Of a stretch of 64,000 nucleotides of DNA, positions 25,877 through 34,979 are shown in pieces. Below the pieces are notes generated by a model, which saw only the letters and a program-made list of their open reading frames with translations, was not told where the DNA came from and made no database searches. The translations under genes and the position numbers were made by a program. This DNA comes from Bacillus kexueae (GTDB lineage: Bacteria > Bacillota > Bacilli > Bacillales > Aeribacillaceae), in assembly GCF_022809095.1 (NCBI RefSeq), contig NZ_JALAZE010000001.1:310001-374000 (forward strand), written 5' to 3'. The first letter of the stretch is position 1. Every line of letters starts with the position of its first letter.

Positions 25877-26896
25877 TCAAGGCACCTTCTTTACCATTAA
25901 TACGAGTAAAAAGCTTAAACTTACATAACCAAATAACGGGTATAGTTTCGTAATGAGTTCACTATAGCCAATTAAGCTAATGCTATATGTCACCACACTG
26001 ATAATAGATAAATTAATAAATGTCGACTTTCTAAAATTTGATTTCATTTGTTTTTCAATTCCGTACACATTCCCAATAACCGATGTGAACACTTCCCCAC
26101 AGATAACAATGACATACAACAAATAAAAAGTGCGTGCACCTTCCTTTATTAATTGGGCCATCGGAATATCGTAGACGCCGACATTGGTGAGATTTGAGAG
26201 CGCGAGATGACTCGCCATTAAAATTATCCCTAATCCGATTCCACCAAATATCGCGCCAAACTTAATTGCTTTTTCATCATTCACTTCGGTTGCGAGAGGG
26301 ACGAGAACTGCTTGGGCTAACGCTAAATTAAAGGCCGCATACAAAAAGCTCGAAAATATTGAAAGCGGCATGGAAGAAAGCTGAAACGGTTCATTCATTT
26401 CATATGGGAGTGCATGAAGCGCTAACAAAAATGAAAATAGAATAAATATCGGAACGACCACCATATTAACCGAAGAAATGCCCTTAACTCCAAACTTTAA
26501 TACGGCCATGGTTAATCCAATGGTAAATAAGATGCCTACTTGTGAAGATAAGTTTAACTGCTCTTTAAAAATAGCACCTGCCCCTGAGATCATAACCGAC
26601 GTTACCCCAAGTAAAGTCACAAACATGATGACATTGAAAACGGACGCGAGAAATGGTCCAAATAAATAAGCTGTCACCTGTTGATAGGACGTCGCTTTTA
26701 ATCGATAACCGATGACCATTACTTTCATTCCGTACCACGTTAACAAAGCAGTACAAAAAATAATGCTAATAAAAGCAGAGGGTCCATATTTCGTAAAAAA
26801 CTCAACAATTTCTCTTCCAGTTGCAAACCCAGCTCCGACAACTGTTCCAATATAGATTGCCGCAACTTGAATACTTAATACAAAACGATTCTTCAC
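25877..26896 (-). CDS. YkvI-like membrane transporter
   Basis: Start set at GTG 26896 (MKNRFVLSIQVAAIYIGTVVGAGFATGREIVEFF), five bases after GAGGTGG; a much longer frame upstream is not supported. The 339-residue product has about ten spans. GTVVGAGFATGREI is the unwound helix-1 motif of the APC/LeuT-fold superfamily. B. subtilis ykvI lies between clpE and queC, close to this arrangement. Substrate unknown; an amino acid or related cation-coupled solute is likely. Confidence 0.87.
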   Translation of the reverse strand: MKNRFVLSIQVAAIYIGTVVGAGFATGREIVEFFTKYGPSAFISIIFCTALLTWYGMKVMVIGYRLKATSYQQVTAYLFGPFLASVFNVIMFVTLLGVTSVMISGAGAIFKEQLNLSSQVGILFTIGLTMAVLKFGVKGISSVNMVVVPIFILFSFLLALHALPYEMNEPFQLSSMPLSIFSSFLYAAFNLALAQAVLVPLATEVNDEKAIKFGAIFGGIGLGIILMASHLALSNLTNVGVYDIPMAQLIKEGARTFYLLYVIVICGEVFTSVIGNVYGIEKQMKSNFRKSTFINLSIISVVTYSISLIGYSELITKLYPLFGYVSLSFLLVLMVKKVP

Positions 26897-27008
26897 CTCA
26901 TCCACCTCGCTTGCCGTTACTACACTATATGGACAAGATTCCAAAAAAAGACGAACTATTCGCATTCTTGGACAAGTTGTAACATACGATGTAACGAGGT
27001 GGTCAATG

Positions 27009-27299
27009 ATGAATCGAATAAACAAGCTATTTCTCGGAGTTATTATTTTATTGTTAGTCGTCAATAGTTCTTCCCTTTCGTTTATTGTAAGTATTGAAAG
27101 GTTCGGGAGCGTCTTTGGACTCATCATGTATTACTTTTTATGCACTTTTTGCCTCGTATTGTGGAGCATAATGGAATCCCCTAATCTCTCACGCTATTCA
27201 AAGCGACTGCTGCACGTTTTATGTGTCGTACCACTATTTCTACCGATTTACTACGCAACGGTTGGACAAGCTTTGTTTCGAGTTATTTTTTTCAACTAA
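27009..27299 (+). CDS. Hypothetical membrane protein, 96 aa
   Basis: ATG 27009 (or 27006) follows GAGGTGG. About three hydrophobic spans (LFLGVIILLLVVNSSS, FGLIMYYFLCTFCLVLWSI, LLHVLCVVPLFLPIYYA). No known family. Divergent from ykvI and upstream of motAB, but separated from motA by a sigma-D promoter, so probably independent. Confidence 0.6.
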   Translation: MNRINKLFLGVIILLLVVNSSSLSFIVSIERFGSVFGLIMYYFLCTFCLVLWSIMESPNLSRYSKRLLHVLCVVPLFLPIYYATVGQALFRVIFFN

Positions 27300-27388
27300 A
27301 ATGTTGTGCATAGAACAGTGACTACTATCCATGAACATTGTGAAATAAAAAGATTGCTAGAAAATTTGTGACAAATCATGAAACGGAT

Positions 27389-27415
27389 TAAAATATACTA
27401 GAACGCTGTCGATAT
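27389..27415 (+). promoter_or_regulatory. Sigma-D (flagellar) promoter of motAB
   Basis: TAAA at 27389-27392, a 15-base spacer, then GTCGATAT at 27408-27415. The sigma-D consensus is TAAA-N15-GCCGATAT, so only one base differs. It lies about 40 bases before motA. Confidence 0.85.
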
Positions 27416-27455
27416 ATGTAATGAAGTAAGTATTTTGATAAAGGATTTGATACAT

Positions 27456-28247
27456 ATGGACAAAACGTCACTGATAGGTTTAATCTTAGGTTTTATTGCA
27501 CTTGGGGTCGGGATGATACTTAAAGGGGTTGAATTTACTGCTTTACTCAATCCAGCGGCCTTTTTAATTATTATCGTCGGTACGATTGCGGCTGTCGTTA
27601 TCGCCTTTCCGACAAGTGAAATTAAACGAATTCCAAAATTAATGGGGATTTTATTTAAAGAACAAAAACATACATCGATTCAAGAATTAATTCCGCTCTT
27701 TTCCGACTGGGCACAAGTCGCACGAAAAGAAGGTTTACTCGCATTAGAAGCGAAGTTACAAGAGGTTGATGATCCATTTTTGAAAAACGGTCTAACAATG
27801 GCAGTCGACGGACAGACGGCTGAGTTTATCCGAGATGTGATGACTGAAGAAATTGAAGCGATGGAAGATCGACATGAAGCCGGTGCGGCGATCTTCACGC
27901 AAGCAGGTACTTATTCACCAACACTTGGGGTATTGGGAGCCGTAATTGGACTAATTGCTGCCCTTTCACATATGGAAGATATTGAAGCATTAGGTGCGTC
28001 GATCGCAGCGGCATTCGTTGCAACGCTTTTCGGGATTTTCTTCGGATACGTTCTATGGCATCCATTTGCCAATAAGTTACGAAGAAAGTCGAAACAAGAG
28101 GCACTCGTTCGTCAAGTGATGATTGAAGGAATTTTATCCATTCTTGAAGGACAATCAGCACGAGCAATTGAACAAAAATTATCCATCTATCTATCTGAGA
28201 ATGAGCGCAAAGCTCTATTACAAGAAAGTGTGACTGACAATGGCTAA
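27456..28247 (+). CDS. motA: Flagellar motor stator protein MotA
   Basis: Start set at ATG 27456 (MDKTSLIGLILGFIALGVGM), matching the family N-terminus, with AAGGA ten bases upstream. 263 residues, four membrane spans and a large cytoplasmic loop with the conserved charged EEIEAMEDRHE region. With MotB it forms the ion channel that turns the flagellar rotor. Spans 3-4 contain TYSPTLGVLGAVIGLIAAL. Translationally coupled to motB (8-base overlap). Confidence 0.95.
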   Translation: MDKTSLIGLILGFIALGVGMILKGVEFTALLNPAAFLIIIVGTIAAVVIAFPTSEIKRIPKLMGILFKEQKHTSIQELIPLFSDWAQVARKEGLLALEAKLQEVDDPFLKNGLTMAVDGQTAEFIRDVMTEEIEAMEDRHEAGAAIFTQAGTYSPTLGVLGAVIGLIAALSHMEDIEALGASIAAAFVATLFGIFFGYVLWHPFANKLRRKSKQEALVRQVMIEGILSILEGQSARAIEQKLSIYLSENERKALLQESVTDNG

Positions 28248-29001
28248 GCGTAGGAAGAAAAAAGAAACTCCACACGTAGATGAATCGTGGTTAATTCCGT
28301 ACGCCGACCTGTTAACGTTGCTGCTTGCGTTGTTTATTATTTTATTTGGAATGAGCTCCATTGACGCACAAAAATTCCGCCAACTAGCAAGTGCTTTTAA
28401 CGCTTCGTTAACAGGAGGAACTGGTGTTTTAGAATTCCCCTATCCAATTGAAGACCTTGATCCTTCGATAACAGAACCGGAAGAAGAAAAAGAAGAAGAG
28501 CTAGATAAACTTGAAGATCAACACCAATTAAGTGAAGTACAAAAGAAAATTAATGCCTACATTGATGAGAAAAACTTGAATGGAAAATTGCAAACGACAT
28601 TAACGGATGAAGGGCTATTAATTACAATTTTAGACGATATTTTATTTGATTCGGGAAAAGCCAATGTTCGGTCAAGTGATGTCCAGCTGGCGCGGGAAAT
28701 CTCGCAATTACTTGTCATGAACCCACCGCGAAATGTCGTCGTAAGCGGACATACCGATAATGTCCCGATCAAAAATGCGCAATTCGATTCCAACTGGCAT
28801 TTGAGTGTCATGCGTGCGGTAAACTTCATGAAAATTTTATTAGAAAACGATCAACTCGACCCGAAGCTTTTTAGCGCAAAAGGGTTTGGAGAATTTAAGC
28901 CAGTTGCATCCAACGATACCGCAAGCGGTCGTCAAAAAAATCGACGAGTTGAAATTCTCGTCCTTCCATACGGAATAACTGCCGAGAACAATCAAAACTA
29001 A
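28240..29001 (+). CDS. motB: Flagellar motor stator protein MotB
   Basis: 253 residues: basic N-terminus, one membrane span with the ion-carrying Asp23 in IPYADLLTLLLALFIILFG, a linker and an OmpA-like peptidoglycan-binding domain (VVVSGHTDNVPI...NWHLSVMRAVNF...RRVEILVLP). It anchors the stator to the wall. Sequence and locus match the proton-type MotAB rather than MotPS. Followed by repeat copy 5 and a shared terminator. Confidence 0.95.
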   Translation: MAKRRKKKETPHVDESWLIPYADLLTLLLALFIILFGMSSIDAQKFRQLASAFNASLTGGTGVLEFPYPIEDLDPSITEPEEEKEEELDKLEDQHQLSEVQKKINAYIDEKNLNGKLQTTLTDEGLLITILDDILFDSGKANVRSSDVQLAREISQLLVMNPPRNVVVSGHTDNVPIKNAQFDSNWHLSVMRAVNFMKILLENDQLDPKLFSAKGFGEFKPVASNDTASGRQKNRRVEILVLPYGITAENNQN

Positions 29002-29012
29002 AGAAAACATAA

Positions 29013-29119
29013 GAAAAGCTCCAAGCGCGAGTCCTTAGGAGAAGGGCGCTTGGAGCTAGACACCAAAAACTGTAAAGAGAATGCTTTAACACTTTACTGA
29101 ACTTAAACTTTTTGTAACA
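29013..29119 (+). repeat. Terminator-associated repeat, copy 5 (short form)
   Basis: The GC-rich middle is deleted, but the outer arms AGCTCCAAGCGC and GCGCTTGGAGCT form a perfect 12-bp stem. The tail TTTTTGTAACA abuts the terminator of the minus-strand mhqR gene. Confidence 0.9.
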
Positions 29120-29123
29120 CTGA

Positions 29124-29160
29124 AGAAAGCCTCCGAGTAAGTTTAACTCGGAGGCTTTTC
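29124..29160. terminator. Bidirectional terminator of mhqR and motAB
   Basis: AAAGCCTCCGAG / CTCGGAGGCTTT is a perfect 12-bp stem around TAAGTTTAA. Confidence 0.85.
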
Positions 29161-29170
29161 ATATCGATTG

Positions 29171-29617
29171 TTAATCTAGTTCTTTCACGTGGAGTCCTAA
29201 TTTTCTTAAAATGTCCGTTGCTTGTATTTTTTCCTCATCCGACAAGACACTTAACGTTTCATCGATAAATTCTTTATGTTTCGGGAACATATCTTCCATT
29301 AATTGAGTCCCCTTCTCTGTTAAGACTGCATGTGTGACACGGCGATCATTAGGACATGCTTTCCGTTCAATTAACTCCTTTTTTTCCAGCTTGTCGACCA
29401 CATAGGTGATGCTTCCGCTAGCCAACAAAATTTTTCCTCCAATTTGCTGTAGCGGCTGATGTCCTTTATGATAGAGCAATTCTAACACCGCAAATTCAGT
29501 TGGATTCAACCCGTACGATTGAATGTGTTTACTTACATAATCGTGAATAGCTCGGTATGCCTTCGATAAAACAACATAAAGCTTTAACGAATGGTCGTTC
29601 TTTCCTGTACAGCTCAC
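29171..29617 (-). CDS. mhqR: MarR-family repressor, MhqR-like
   Basis: 148 residues, GTG start after GAGGTAA. Winged helix in FAVLELLYHKGHQPLQQIGGKILLASGSITYVVDKLEKKELIERK, followed by the wing (DRRVTHAVLTEKG). Close in pattern to B. subtilis MhqR (YkvE), which represses quinone and azo-compound detoxification genes. It lies between kinD and motAB as in B. subtilis. Cysteines are in the N-terminal MSCTG and in KACPND. Confidence 0.82.
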   Translation of the reverse strand: MSCTGKNDHSLKLYVVLSKAYRAIHDYVSKHIQSYGLNPTEFAVLELLYHKGHQPLQQIGGKILLASGSITYVVDKLEKKELIERKACPNDRRVTHAVLTEKGTQLMEDMFPKHKEFIDETLSVLSDEEKIQATDILRKLGLHVKELD

Positions 29618-30005
29618 TTACCTCAACCCTTTTTCCTTTAATTTCATTTGGCTGTTTTCGTAAACATTGATGCCTTTTCAGCCAGTTTTGACTCCACTTT
29701 TCTACGAGCCTCTTTGCCATGTACCTACCGGAGTGTCTCAACTTCGCCCCTACACGTCAGGAGTTAAGTCACTTCACTACATATTTTCTTTTGTAGCAAA
29801 AAACCGTCCAATATATTTATGTGACACACGTCTACTAAATACTTTGAATTCTAAATAATCATAATGAAAAAGGTAGGGCATTGTCAATAGATGCGCGTCC
29901 AAATTCCCAATAATTAACGTTATTTTCTCCCAATCCCTTTTTTCTTCCGAGTTATATATTATTCTGATATAATTTATTTGAAATGTAAAACCGGGGGTAA
30001 ATAAA
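29618..30005. other. Intergenic region between mhqR and kinD
   Basis: Holds the divergent promoters of mhqR and kinD (a TATAAT at about 29966 faces kinD) and, at 29734-29776, a degenerate copy of the second repeat family (GTGTCTCAACTTCGCCCCTA, then CAGGAGTTAAGTCACTTCA). No gene is supported. Confidence 0.5.
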
Positions 30006-31493
30006 ATGAGTTTCTTACACATTAGAAGATATCTAGTTATCGCATTGATTCCAACTTTACTTATCAGTTTTATCATTTTTTATCAAAAAAGTAATGACTT
30101 GTTTCAAGACCGATCACTTGAAGCGTATGACCAGTTAACAAAGCAAAAAAAAGAAATTGATCGACTACTTGGTGATACGAAAGCTCGGATGGATACAATC
30201 GCTACCTTTATCCCCCGTCTAAATCAAGAAACAAACTGGCAACAACTTTTATTCGATTTATCGAAAGAAGACCCTCGTTTTTCCGGTATGTATCTTGTCA
30301 ATACAGAAGGGTATTTTCAATACGGGTCCCGTCCATTTGATGAAAATGTAAGCATTAAGAGTCGACCTTACTTTCAAGAAGCACGAGATACAAAATCTCT
30401 TTCTATATCTGAACCTTTTATCGGCCGGTTTTCAAACCACCACATCATTGTTTTGTGCATGCCAATTTTATCAGCAAAAGATGAAATTTTGTATTACTTC
30501 ATCACGACGATCAATGTTGATTTAGTCGAGAAAAAATTAAAAACAGAAAAAAACGAAATCATTTATATTGAAAATAATCAAGAAGAAGTGCTGTTACGAT
30601 TTGGAGCATCACTAGAAAAGAAAAAAGTGGCTGAAAAGATTTCCATTCCGCTTGATGAAGTGGATTGGACTCTTTCAAAGAACGTTACCACTTTACAACC
30701 GTTAGACATTTTACAACCTATTAGTCCTATTATTTTATTCGTTTTCTTTACAACCCATTTCCTTTTTCTTGTTTTTGAAATCAACCGTTTCAAAAAAGAA
30801 GCAAACTTAGAGAAGTTAACCCTTCAGGCAGAGCGATATGAACTGATGCAAGCACTGGCGGTTAGCACAGCGCATGAAATTCGGAATCCTTTAGCTGGAA
30901 TTAAAGGTTTTGTTCAGTTACTAAATGAAAAATATAAAGACGATGAGGACCAACACTATTTCTCTGTCATTAAGACCGAACTGACACGTCTATCTCATAT
31001 TGTTGATGATTTGCACATGCTTGGGAAAAAGGTCGATCAATACGAAGATAGCCGAACCGATATCGTCGAAATGCTTAAAGAAATTTCACCTATCATATCA
31101 GCGGAATGTCATGTGAACGGTATAACATTTGACGTAGATTTCAAGTCTTTTGAGTCGAAAGTCATTAAAGGTTCAAAAGACCAACTCAAGCAAGTGGTAC
31201 TGAATTTAACGAAAAATGCCATTCAAGCGATGGAGCATGGGGGAACATTGACGATTCGAATAACCGAAAATTCAAATCGAATCTATGTAAGAATTGAAGA
31301 CACCGGAATCGGCATCCCTGAAGATAAACTCGATCAAATCTATCAACCTTATTATACGTCGAAACAGTCTGGAACCGGGTTGGGACTGGCGATTAGTAAA
31401 TCTATCATTGAACTTTTCGATGGCACGATTCATATTGAATCAACAGAACATATCGGAACAACTGTCACGGTTTCATTTCCTATACATAAATGA
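30006..31493 (+). CDS. kinD: Sporulation-type sensor histidine kinase, KinD-like
   Basis: 495 residues. Membrane span at about 8-27, an extracellular Cache-type sensor (about 30-232, with SRPYFQEARDTKSLSISEPFIGRFS), a second span at about 237-257, HisKA with the phospho-accepting His near 290 in STAHEIRNPLAGIKGFVQLL, and a HATPase_c (NLTKNAIQAM, EDTGIGIPED, GTGLGLAIS). The domain order and gene position match B. subtilis KinD, which feeds phosphate into Spo0F. No response regulator is next to it, as usual for phosphorelay kinases. Confidence 0.85.
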   Translation: MSFLHIRRYLVIALIPTLLISFIIFYQKSNDLFQDRSLEAYDQLTKQKKEIDRLLGDTKARMDTIATFIPRLNQETNWQQLLFDLSKEDPRFSGMYLVNTEGYFQYGSRPFDENVSIKSRPYFQEARDTKSLSISEPFIGRFSNHHIIVLCMPILSAKDEILYYFITTINVDLVEKKLKTEKNEIIYIENNQEEVLLRFGASLEKKKVAEKISIPLDEVDWTLSKNVTTLQPLDILQPISPIILFVFFTTHFLFLVFEINRFKKEANLEKLTLQAERYELMQALAVSTAHEIRNPLAGIKGFVQLLNEKYKDDEDQHYFSVIKTELTRLSHIVDDLHMLGKKVDQYEDSRTDIVEMLKEISPIISAECHVNGITFDVDFKSFESKVIKGSKDQLKQVVLNLTKNAIQAMEHGGTLTIRITENSNRIYVRIEDTGIGIPEDKLDQIYQPYYTSKQSGTGLGLAISKSIIELFDGTIHIESTEHIGTTVTVSFPIHK

Positions 31494-31500
31494 AATATAA

Positions 31501-31671
31501 AAAAAGCGCAAAGCGCAAGTCCTTAGGCGAAGGGCGCTGGCGGACCTGCGAGAGGCTTCCGTCGCCACAGCAGGGAAGAAGCGACCCGAGCTGATGGCGC
31601 TTGGAGCTAGACACCAAAAAAACGGTAAAGAGAATACTTTAACACTTTATCGAACTTAAACTTCTGTAACA
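31501..31671 (+). repeat. Terminator-associated repeat, copy 6
   Basis: Begins seven bases after the kinD stop. Tail TTCTGTAACA abuts the A-run of the terminator of the minus-strand gene 31735-32178. Confidence 0.9.
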
Positions 31672-31672
31672 T

Positions 31673-31707
31673 TAAAAAAGCAGATGAAGAATTACATCTG
31701 CTTTTTG
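31673..31707. terminator. Terminator between kinD/repeat 6 and the 31735 gene
   Basis: AAAAAGCAGATG / CATCTGCTTTTT around AAGAATTA, usable on both strands. Confidence 0.85.
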
Positions 31708-31734
31708 TTCATCATTGGTAAATGAAATCTTTCT

Positions 31735-32178
31735 TCAAGAAGAATGGTATCGTCCCATTCGTGTATGTTGTCGGACTTTTTCTTTTTTACGTTTGGTAAA
31801 CAAAATGAACAACAATCGCTTTATTCCGACAAATGCGATTGAGACGAGAAATAAAACGATAAATCCCCATAAGCCAACAACCGCATCTTCAAACTCCATA
31901 TTCCCTCTGTTCGTCACTTTTTGTTGAATCTCTATGGCAAACACGAATATGAGCAAAACTGTAAACGTATAAATAAAAGATAACGCCCCGATACTATATC
32001 GGCTTATCCATTTAAAAGCGATATGGGTAAAGAAAAAGAAGACAATCCCAATTATTCCAATTACCCAAAAATGAAGCTGCTTATCGGTAAGCTGTAACCC
32101 GGCCATTTGGAATGCATTGATAAATACATCATGGATGTCATTGACAATTTCCGCTAAAAATAAAATCGCTTCTTTCAT
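31735..32178 (-). CDS. Hypothetical four-span membrane protein, 147 aa
   Basis: Helical N-terminus, then four hydrophobic spans (FWVIGIIGIVFFFFTHIAF, IGALSFIYTFTVLLIFVFAI, VVGLWGFIVLFLVSIAFVGI and a shorter one), ending in a basic tail (TKRKKEKVRQHTRMGR). Family not recognised. It follows spo0E on the same strand with a 35-base gap and may be cotranscribed. Confidence 0.7.
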   Translation of the reverse strand: MKEAILFLAEIVNDIHDVFINAFQMAGLQLTDKQLHFWVIGIIGIVFFFFTHIAFKWISRYSIGALSFIYTFTVLLIFVFAIEIQQKVTNRGNMEFEDAVVGLWGFIVLFLVSIAFVGIKRLLFILFTKRKKEKVRQHTRMGRYHSS

Positions 32179-32213
32179 GCTTACGATCCCCTACACATTC
32201 ATGAAATGATGTC

Positions 32214-32480
32214 TTAAACGATAGCTGATTCTTTTTCATTCGATTTTGAGAGGAAAAAAGAATCGGAAACGGTCCATTTCGGTAATTCGTTATCCATATA
32301 CGGAATGGTTTGATTTTCTACCATTAGTTTTTGATAATCATTCAATAAAGAGTCTAGCTCCTGGCTAATTGTAATGGTTTCAACACTCGTAAAACCTTTT
32401 AGTCTTGCCATTTCGACTAATTCTTTTCGTTTTAGTGAAATTTCTTCGTCGAGCTGTTCCAAAACATGATTGTCCACCAT
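32214..32480 (-). CDS. spo0E: Spo0E-family aspartyl-phosphate phosphatase
   Basis: 88 residues. The helical hairpin IxxKRKELVEMARLKGFTS and TISQELDSLLNDYQ carry the SQELD signature that docks onto Spo0A-P. The family dephosphorylates Spo0A-P and so delays sporulation. A charged C-terminal extension (KSNEKESAIV) is present, as in Spo0E itself. B. subtilis spo0E is found between the mtn and mot genes, consistent with this position. Opposes KinD and KinE encoded nearby. Confidence 0.85.
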   Translation of the reverse strand: MVDNHVLEQLDEEISLKRKELVEMARLKGFTSVETITISQELDSLLNDYQKLMVENQTIPYMDNELPKWTVSDSFFLSKSNEKESAIV

Positions 32481-32686
32481 CTCTCTTTACCCTCCTCTGA
32501 AAATGCCCACAACCTGTGCATTTCGTATTATTACAGATTCTACTATTTTTGTAAATAGAATCGCATTTTTTGACAATCTTTTCACCAAACTCTTGCGAAT
32601 TACTAATATATTCCCAAAATTCAGAATAATAAACAGAGAGTTTTTCCTTTTTACTAGATTTTTTATCAACAAATTTCTACACGATT

Positions 32687-34141
32687 CTACTGGCGTTCAT
32701 CTACTTCATAAGCAACACGAATCCCCGACTTAATTGCGGTTTCGATCCATCCGTGTGGAAGGTCCGTATGCTCACCCGCAAAATGAACACGCCCTTCTGG
32801 TGATGCGATGTAAGGAGAGAGCTCCAATTCTTGCCATGGTTTAAAGATTGTAAAACACCCACCCGAATACGGATACCGTCCCCAGTTATGGGTATAGCCC
32901 GTAACAAAATCTCTCTTAATCTTTTCTCCGTATACAGTGGAAACGGTTTCTAAAGCATTCATAATCTGTTGCTCTTCTGTTAAACTCTCCCATGGCGCGG
33001 CATCGTCTTCCCACGTATAGCTTGCCAATATTACACCGGGACCTTTCGAGCCTAAATGATGGCTTGGAAAATAGGAAAAGCGCGTCGGAAGATCCGTAAT
33101 CATTCTTCCTCCAAATATCCCTTCTTCTTCCCAAAACCTCCTTTTAAACTGTAACCCAATTTTCGTAGAGGTGACATAATGTAGTTCACGAATCGCTTTT
33201 CGTTTATTATGAGAAAAGGAATGGAGAGGTTCAATTTCGACAAATTGTAAAACGGAAAATGGCACCGTAATAATGGCATAATCACCTTTAAAGTGATAGG
33301 AGGCTTTTGTTTGCGGATGAATGCACGTGATATCGACACCTTGATCGGATTGCTTTATCTTTGTCATTTGTCGCTGAAAATGAATATTTTCTCGTAGCTC
33401 AGGAAGAAATGCTTTCGGAAGCAAGTCGTTTCCACCAGCAATTTCATAAAACTCTATCTCTTCATTAAATAAAATCATAAGCTCCCGCAATATCTCGATA
33501 AAAGATAGTTCAGGAAACCCTTCAATCATTTGCATAACTTTCATCATTTCGTTTGCCCCTTCGGATAACGAAATACCGTACGGATTTTCACGAAAATAAT
33601 CATCAACTGAGTACTTTTCAAAACGTTGGACAGCAATGGGCCAATTTTTCTCTGGATTTTTTGATATAAATGATAATAAAGGGCCCACAACTTCATCTAG
33701 CAATTCGTTTACATTTTTCCCTCTCTCAGAAGGTGCCAATGGATATTTCAATATGCCGGGTTTCTTCATATAAGTTTCAAACGTTGTTCGAACCCCGTTT
33801 ACAAAAATAATATCTTTTGGAGATGCGTTAATAAATGGGTGCACCGTTAGCCCAAACTTTTCGACATACGCAAAGACGAGGTCATGAATATTTGGAATTC
33901 GCATCGCTCCTACATCTAAATAAAGTCCATCCGTAAAAGGTTCTCTCTTCGTATAGACCCTCCCCCCAACACGAGATGAGGCTTCGATGATTTCCACTTC
34001 ATGCCCCGCTTCTTTTAATAATGACCCAGCCACAAGTCCCGCCATGCCAGCACCCACTATGATTATTTTTTTCGGTTGATTCGTCCTACCGATTCCTTGT
34101 TGAATCGTCTTTAACATTTTGTCTTTGGAAAGAGAATTCAT
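32687..34141 (-). CDS. Flavin amine oxidase (L-amino acid oxidase type)
   Basis: 484 residues. FAD-binding KKIIIVGAGMAGLVAGSLLKEAGHEVEIIEA near the N-terminus, then RVGGRVYT, and the C-terminal VHFAGEHTDLPHGWIETAIKSG, the closing FAD motif of monoamine and L-amino acid oxidases. Substrate unknown; B. subtilis YobN is similar. It would release H2O2 and ammonia. The ATG at 34141 has GAGGTGG close upstream; TTG at 34144 is an alternative. No signal peptide. Confidence 0.88.
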   Translation of the reverse strand: MNSLSKDKMLKTIQQGIGRTNQPKKIIIVGAGMAGLVAGSLLKEAGHEVEIIEASSRVGGRVYTKREPFTDGLYLDVGAMRIPNIHDLVFAYVEKFGLTVHPFINASPKDIIFVNGVRTTFETYMKKPGILKYPLAPSERGKNVNELLDEVVGPLLSFISKNPEKNWPIAVQRFEKYSVDDYFRENPYGISLSEGANEMMKVMQMIEGFPELSFIEILRELMILFNEEIEFYEIAGGNDLLPKAFLPELRENIHFQRQMTKIKQSDQGVDITCIHPQTKASYHFKGDYAIITVPFSVLQFVEIEPLHSFSHNKRKAIRELHYVTSTKIGLQFKRRFWEEEGIFGGRMITDLPTRFSYFPSHHLGSKGPGVILASYTWEDDAAPWESLTEEQQIMNALETVSTVYGEKIKRDFVTGYTHNWGRYPYSGGCFTIFKPWQELELSPYIASPEGRVHFAGEHTDLPHGWIETAIKSGIRVAYEVDERQ

Positions 34142-34262
34142 CAACCCACCTCACCCACTTCATTCTCATTATCCTATTCCGTCGGACAAAGCAAATATTC
34201 ATCTTACGTAATTAAAACTTTTAAACCCGACTTTTTTTGACGATGATACAAGGAGAGAATAT

Positions 34263-34322
34263 ATGGTGAAAAATTTTAAAAATACGAAACTTGTCGGTCA
34301 CTTCATTCGTAGTACCAAGTAA
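34263..34322 (+). CDS. Possible 19-residue leader peptide upstream of xpaC
   Basis: AAGGAGAG sits five bases before an ATG that opens MVKNFKNTKLVGHFIRSTK and a stop, 27 bases before the xpaC start. The quality of the ribosome site is the only evidence. It is basic with no signal peptide. Confidence 0.4.
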   Translation: MVKNFKNTKLVGHFIRSTK

Positions 34323-34349
34323 CGAAACTAATTTTGGGAGTCGAGAAAT

Positions 34350-34973
34350 ATGAAAGCTATACTGCTTTTTCTACTTAATACGTTCACGTCGTGTACCTTT
34401 ATGGTCATTAGTTGGTTTCTATTCTATTTCGGCTTGAAATTACCATTCTTTCAATCCGGATTGTTTGCTATTCTCGTTTGGATTACAACGTTCATCTTCT
34501 TCCGGTTCTTGCAACAATCCCGCTTATTAAGAAGGAACAAGCTTACGAGACGAGAATACAAATACATTAAAGACAATATAAGAGAGGCTGAGCGAAAAAT
34601 TCAGCGATTACAAAAATCGTTTTTTCGTGCACGTTCCATCGATTCATGGAAAGTGTTGTTTGAGAACCTTCGCATCGCTAAACGAATTATTCAAATCGTT
34701 AAAAACGAGCCAAGGCGTTTTTTCTTAGCCGATCGCTTTTTCTTTTATCATTTAGATTCCAGCATTGAAATAGCAGAAAAATATACGAAGCTTGCTACTC
34801 AACCGATCCACGATGTGGAAATGCGAAGATTTATAGAAGAATCGAAAAGTGCTTTAAAAGAGTTAAATGGTCAGTTACAAGAGGATTTAAAATCCGTGTT
34901 ACAGCACGACGTCGATCATTTACAGTTTGAGTTAGATGTGGTCAAAAAGCAACTACAACAGTCAAAGAGGTGA
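34350..34973 (+). CDS. xpaC: XpaC-like membrane protein
   Basis: 207 residues. Two hydrophobic spans at about 3-27 and 34-52, then a long helical, basic cytosolic domain (KLTRREYKYIKDNIREAERKI...). It matches XpaC, named for 5-bromo-4-chloroindolyl phosphate hydrolysis, whose real role is unknown. Members are typically encoded just before a TelA/YaaN protein, as here with a 6-base gap. A membrane partner of TelA is a reasonable inference. Confidence 0.85.
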   Translation: MKAILLFLLNTFTSCTFMVISWFLFYFGLKLPFFQSGLFAILVWITTFIFFRFLQQSRLLRRNKLTRREYKYIKDNIREAERKIQRLQKSFFRARSIDSWKVLFENLRIAKRIIQIVKNEPRRFFLADRFFFYHLDSSIEIAEKYTKLATQPIHDVEMRRFIEESKSALKELNGQLQEDLKSVLQHDVDHLQFELDVVKKQLQQSKR

Positions 34974-34979
34974 TGAATC

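Noticed and set aside
26897-27127. N-terminal extension of the ykvI gene
   Set aside because: The extra 77 codons lack hydrophobic or family sequence and bury the GAGGTGG site in front of GTG 26896; they overlap a divergent promoter region.
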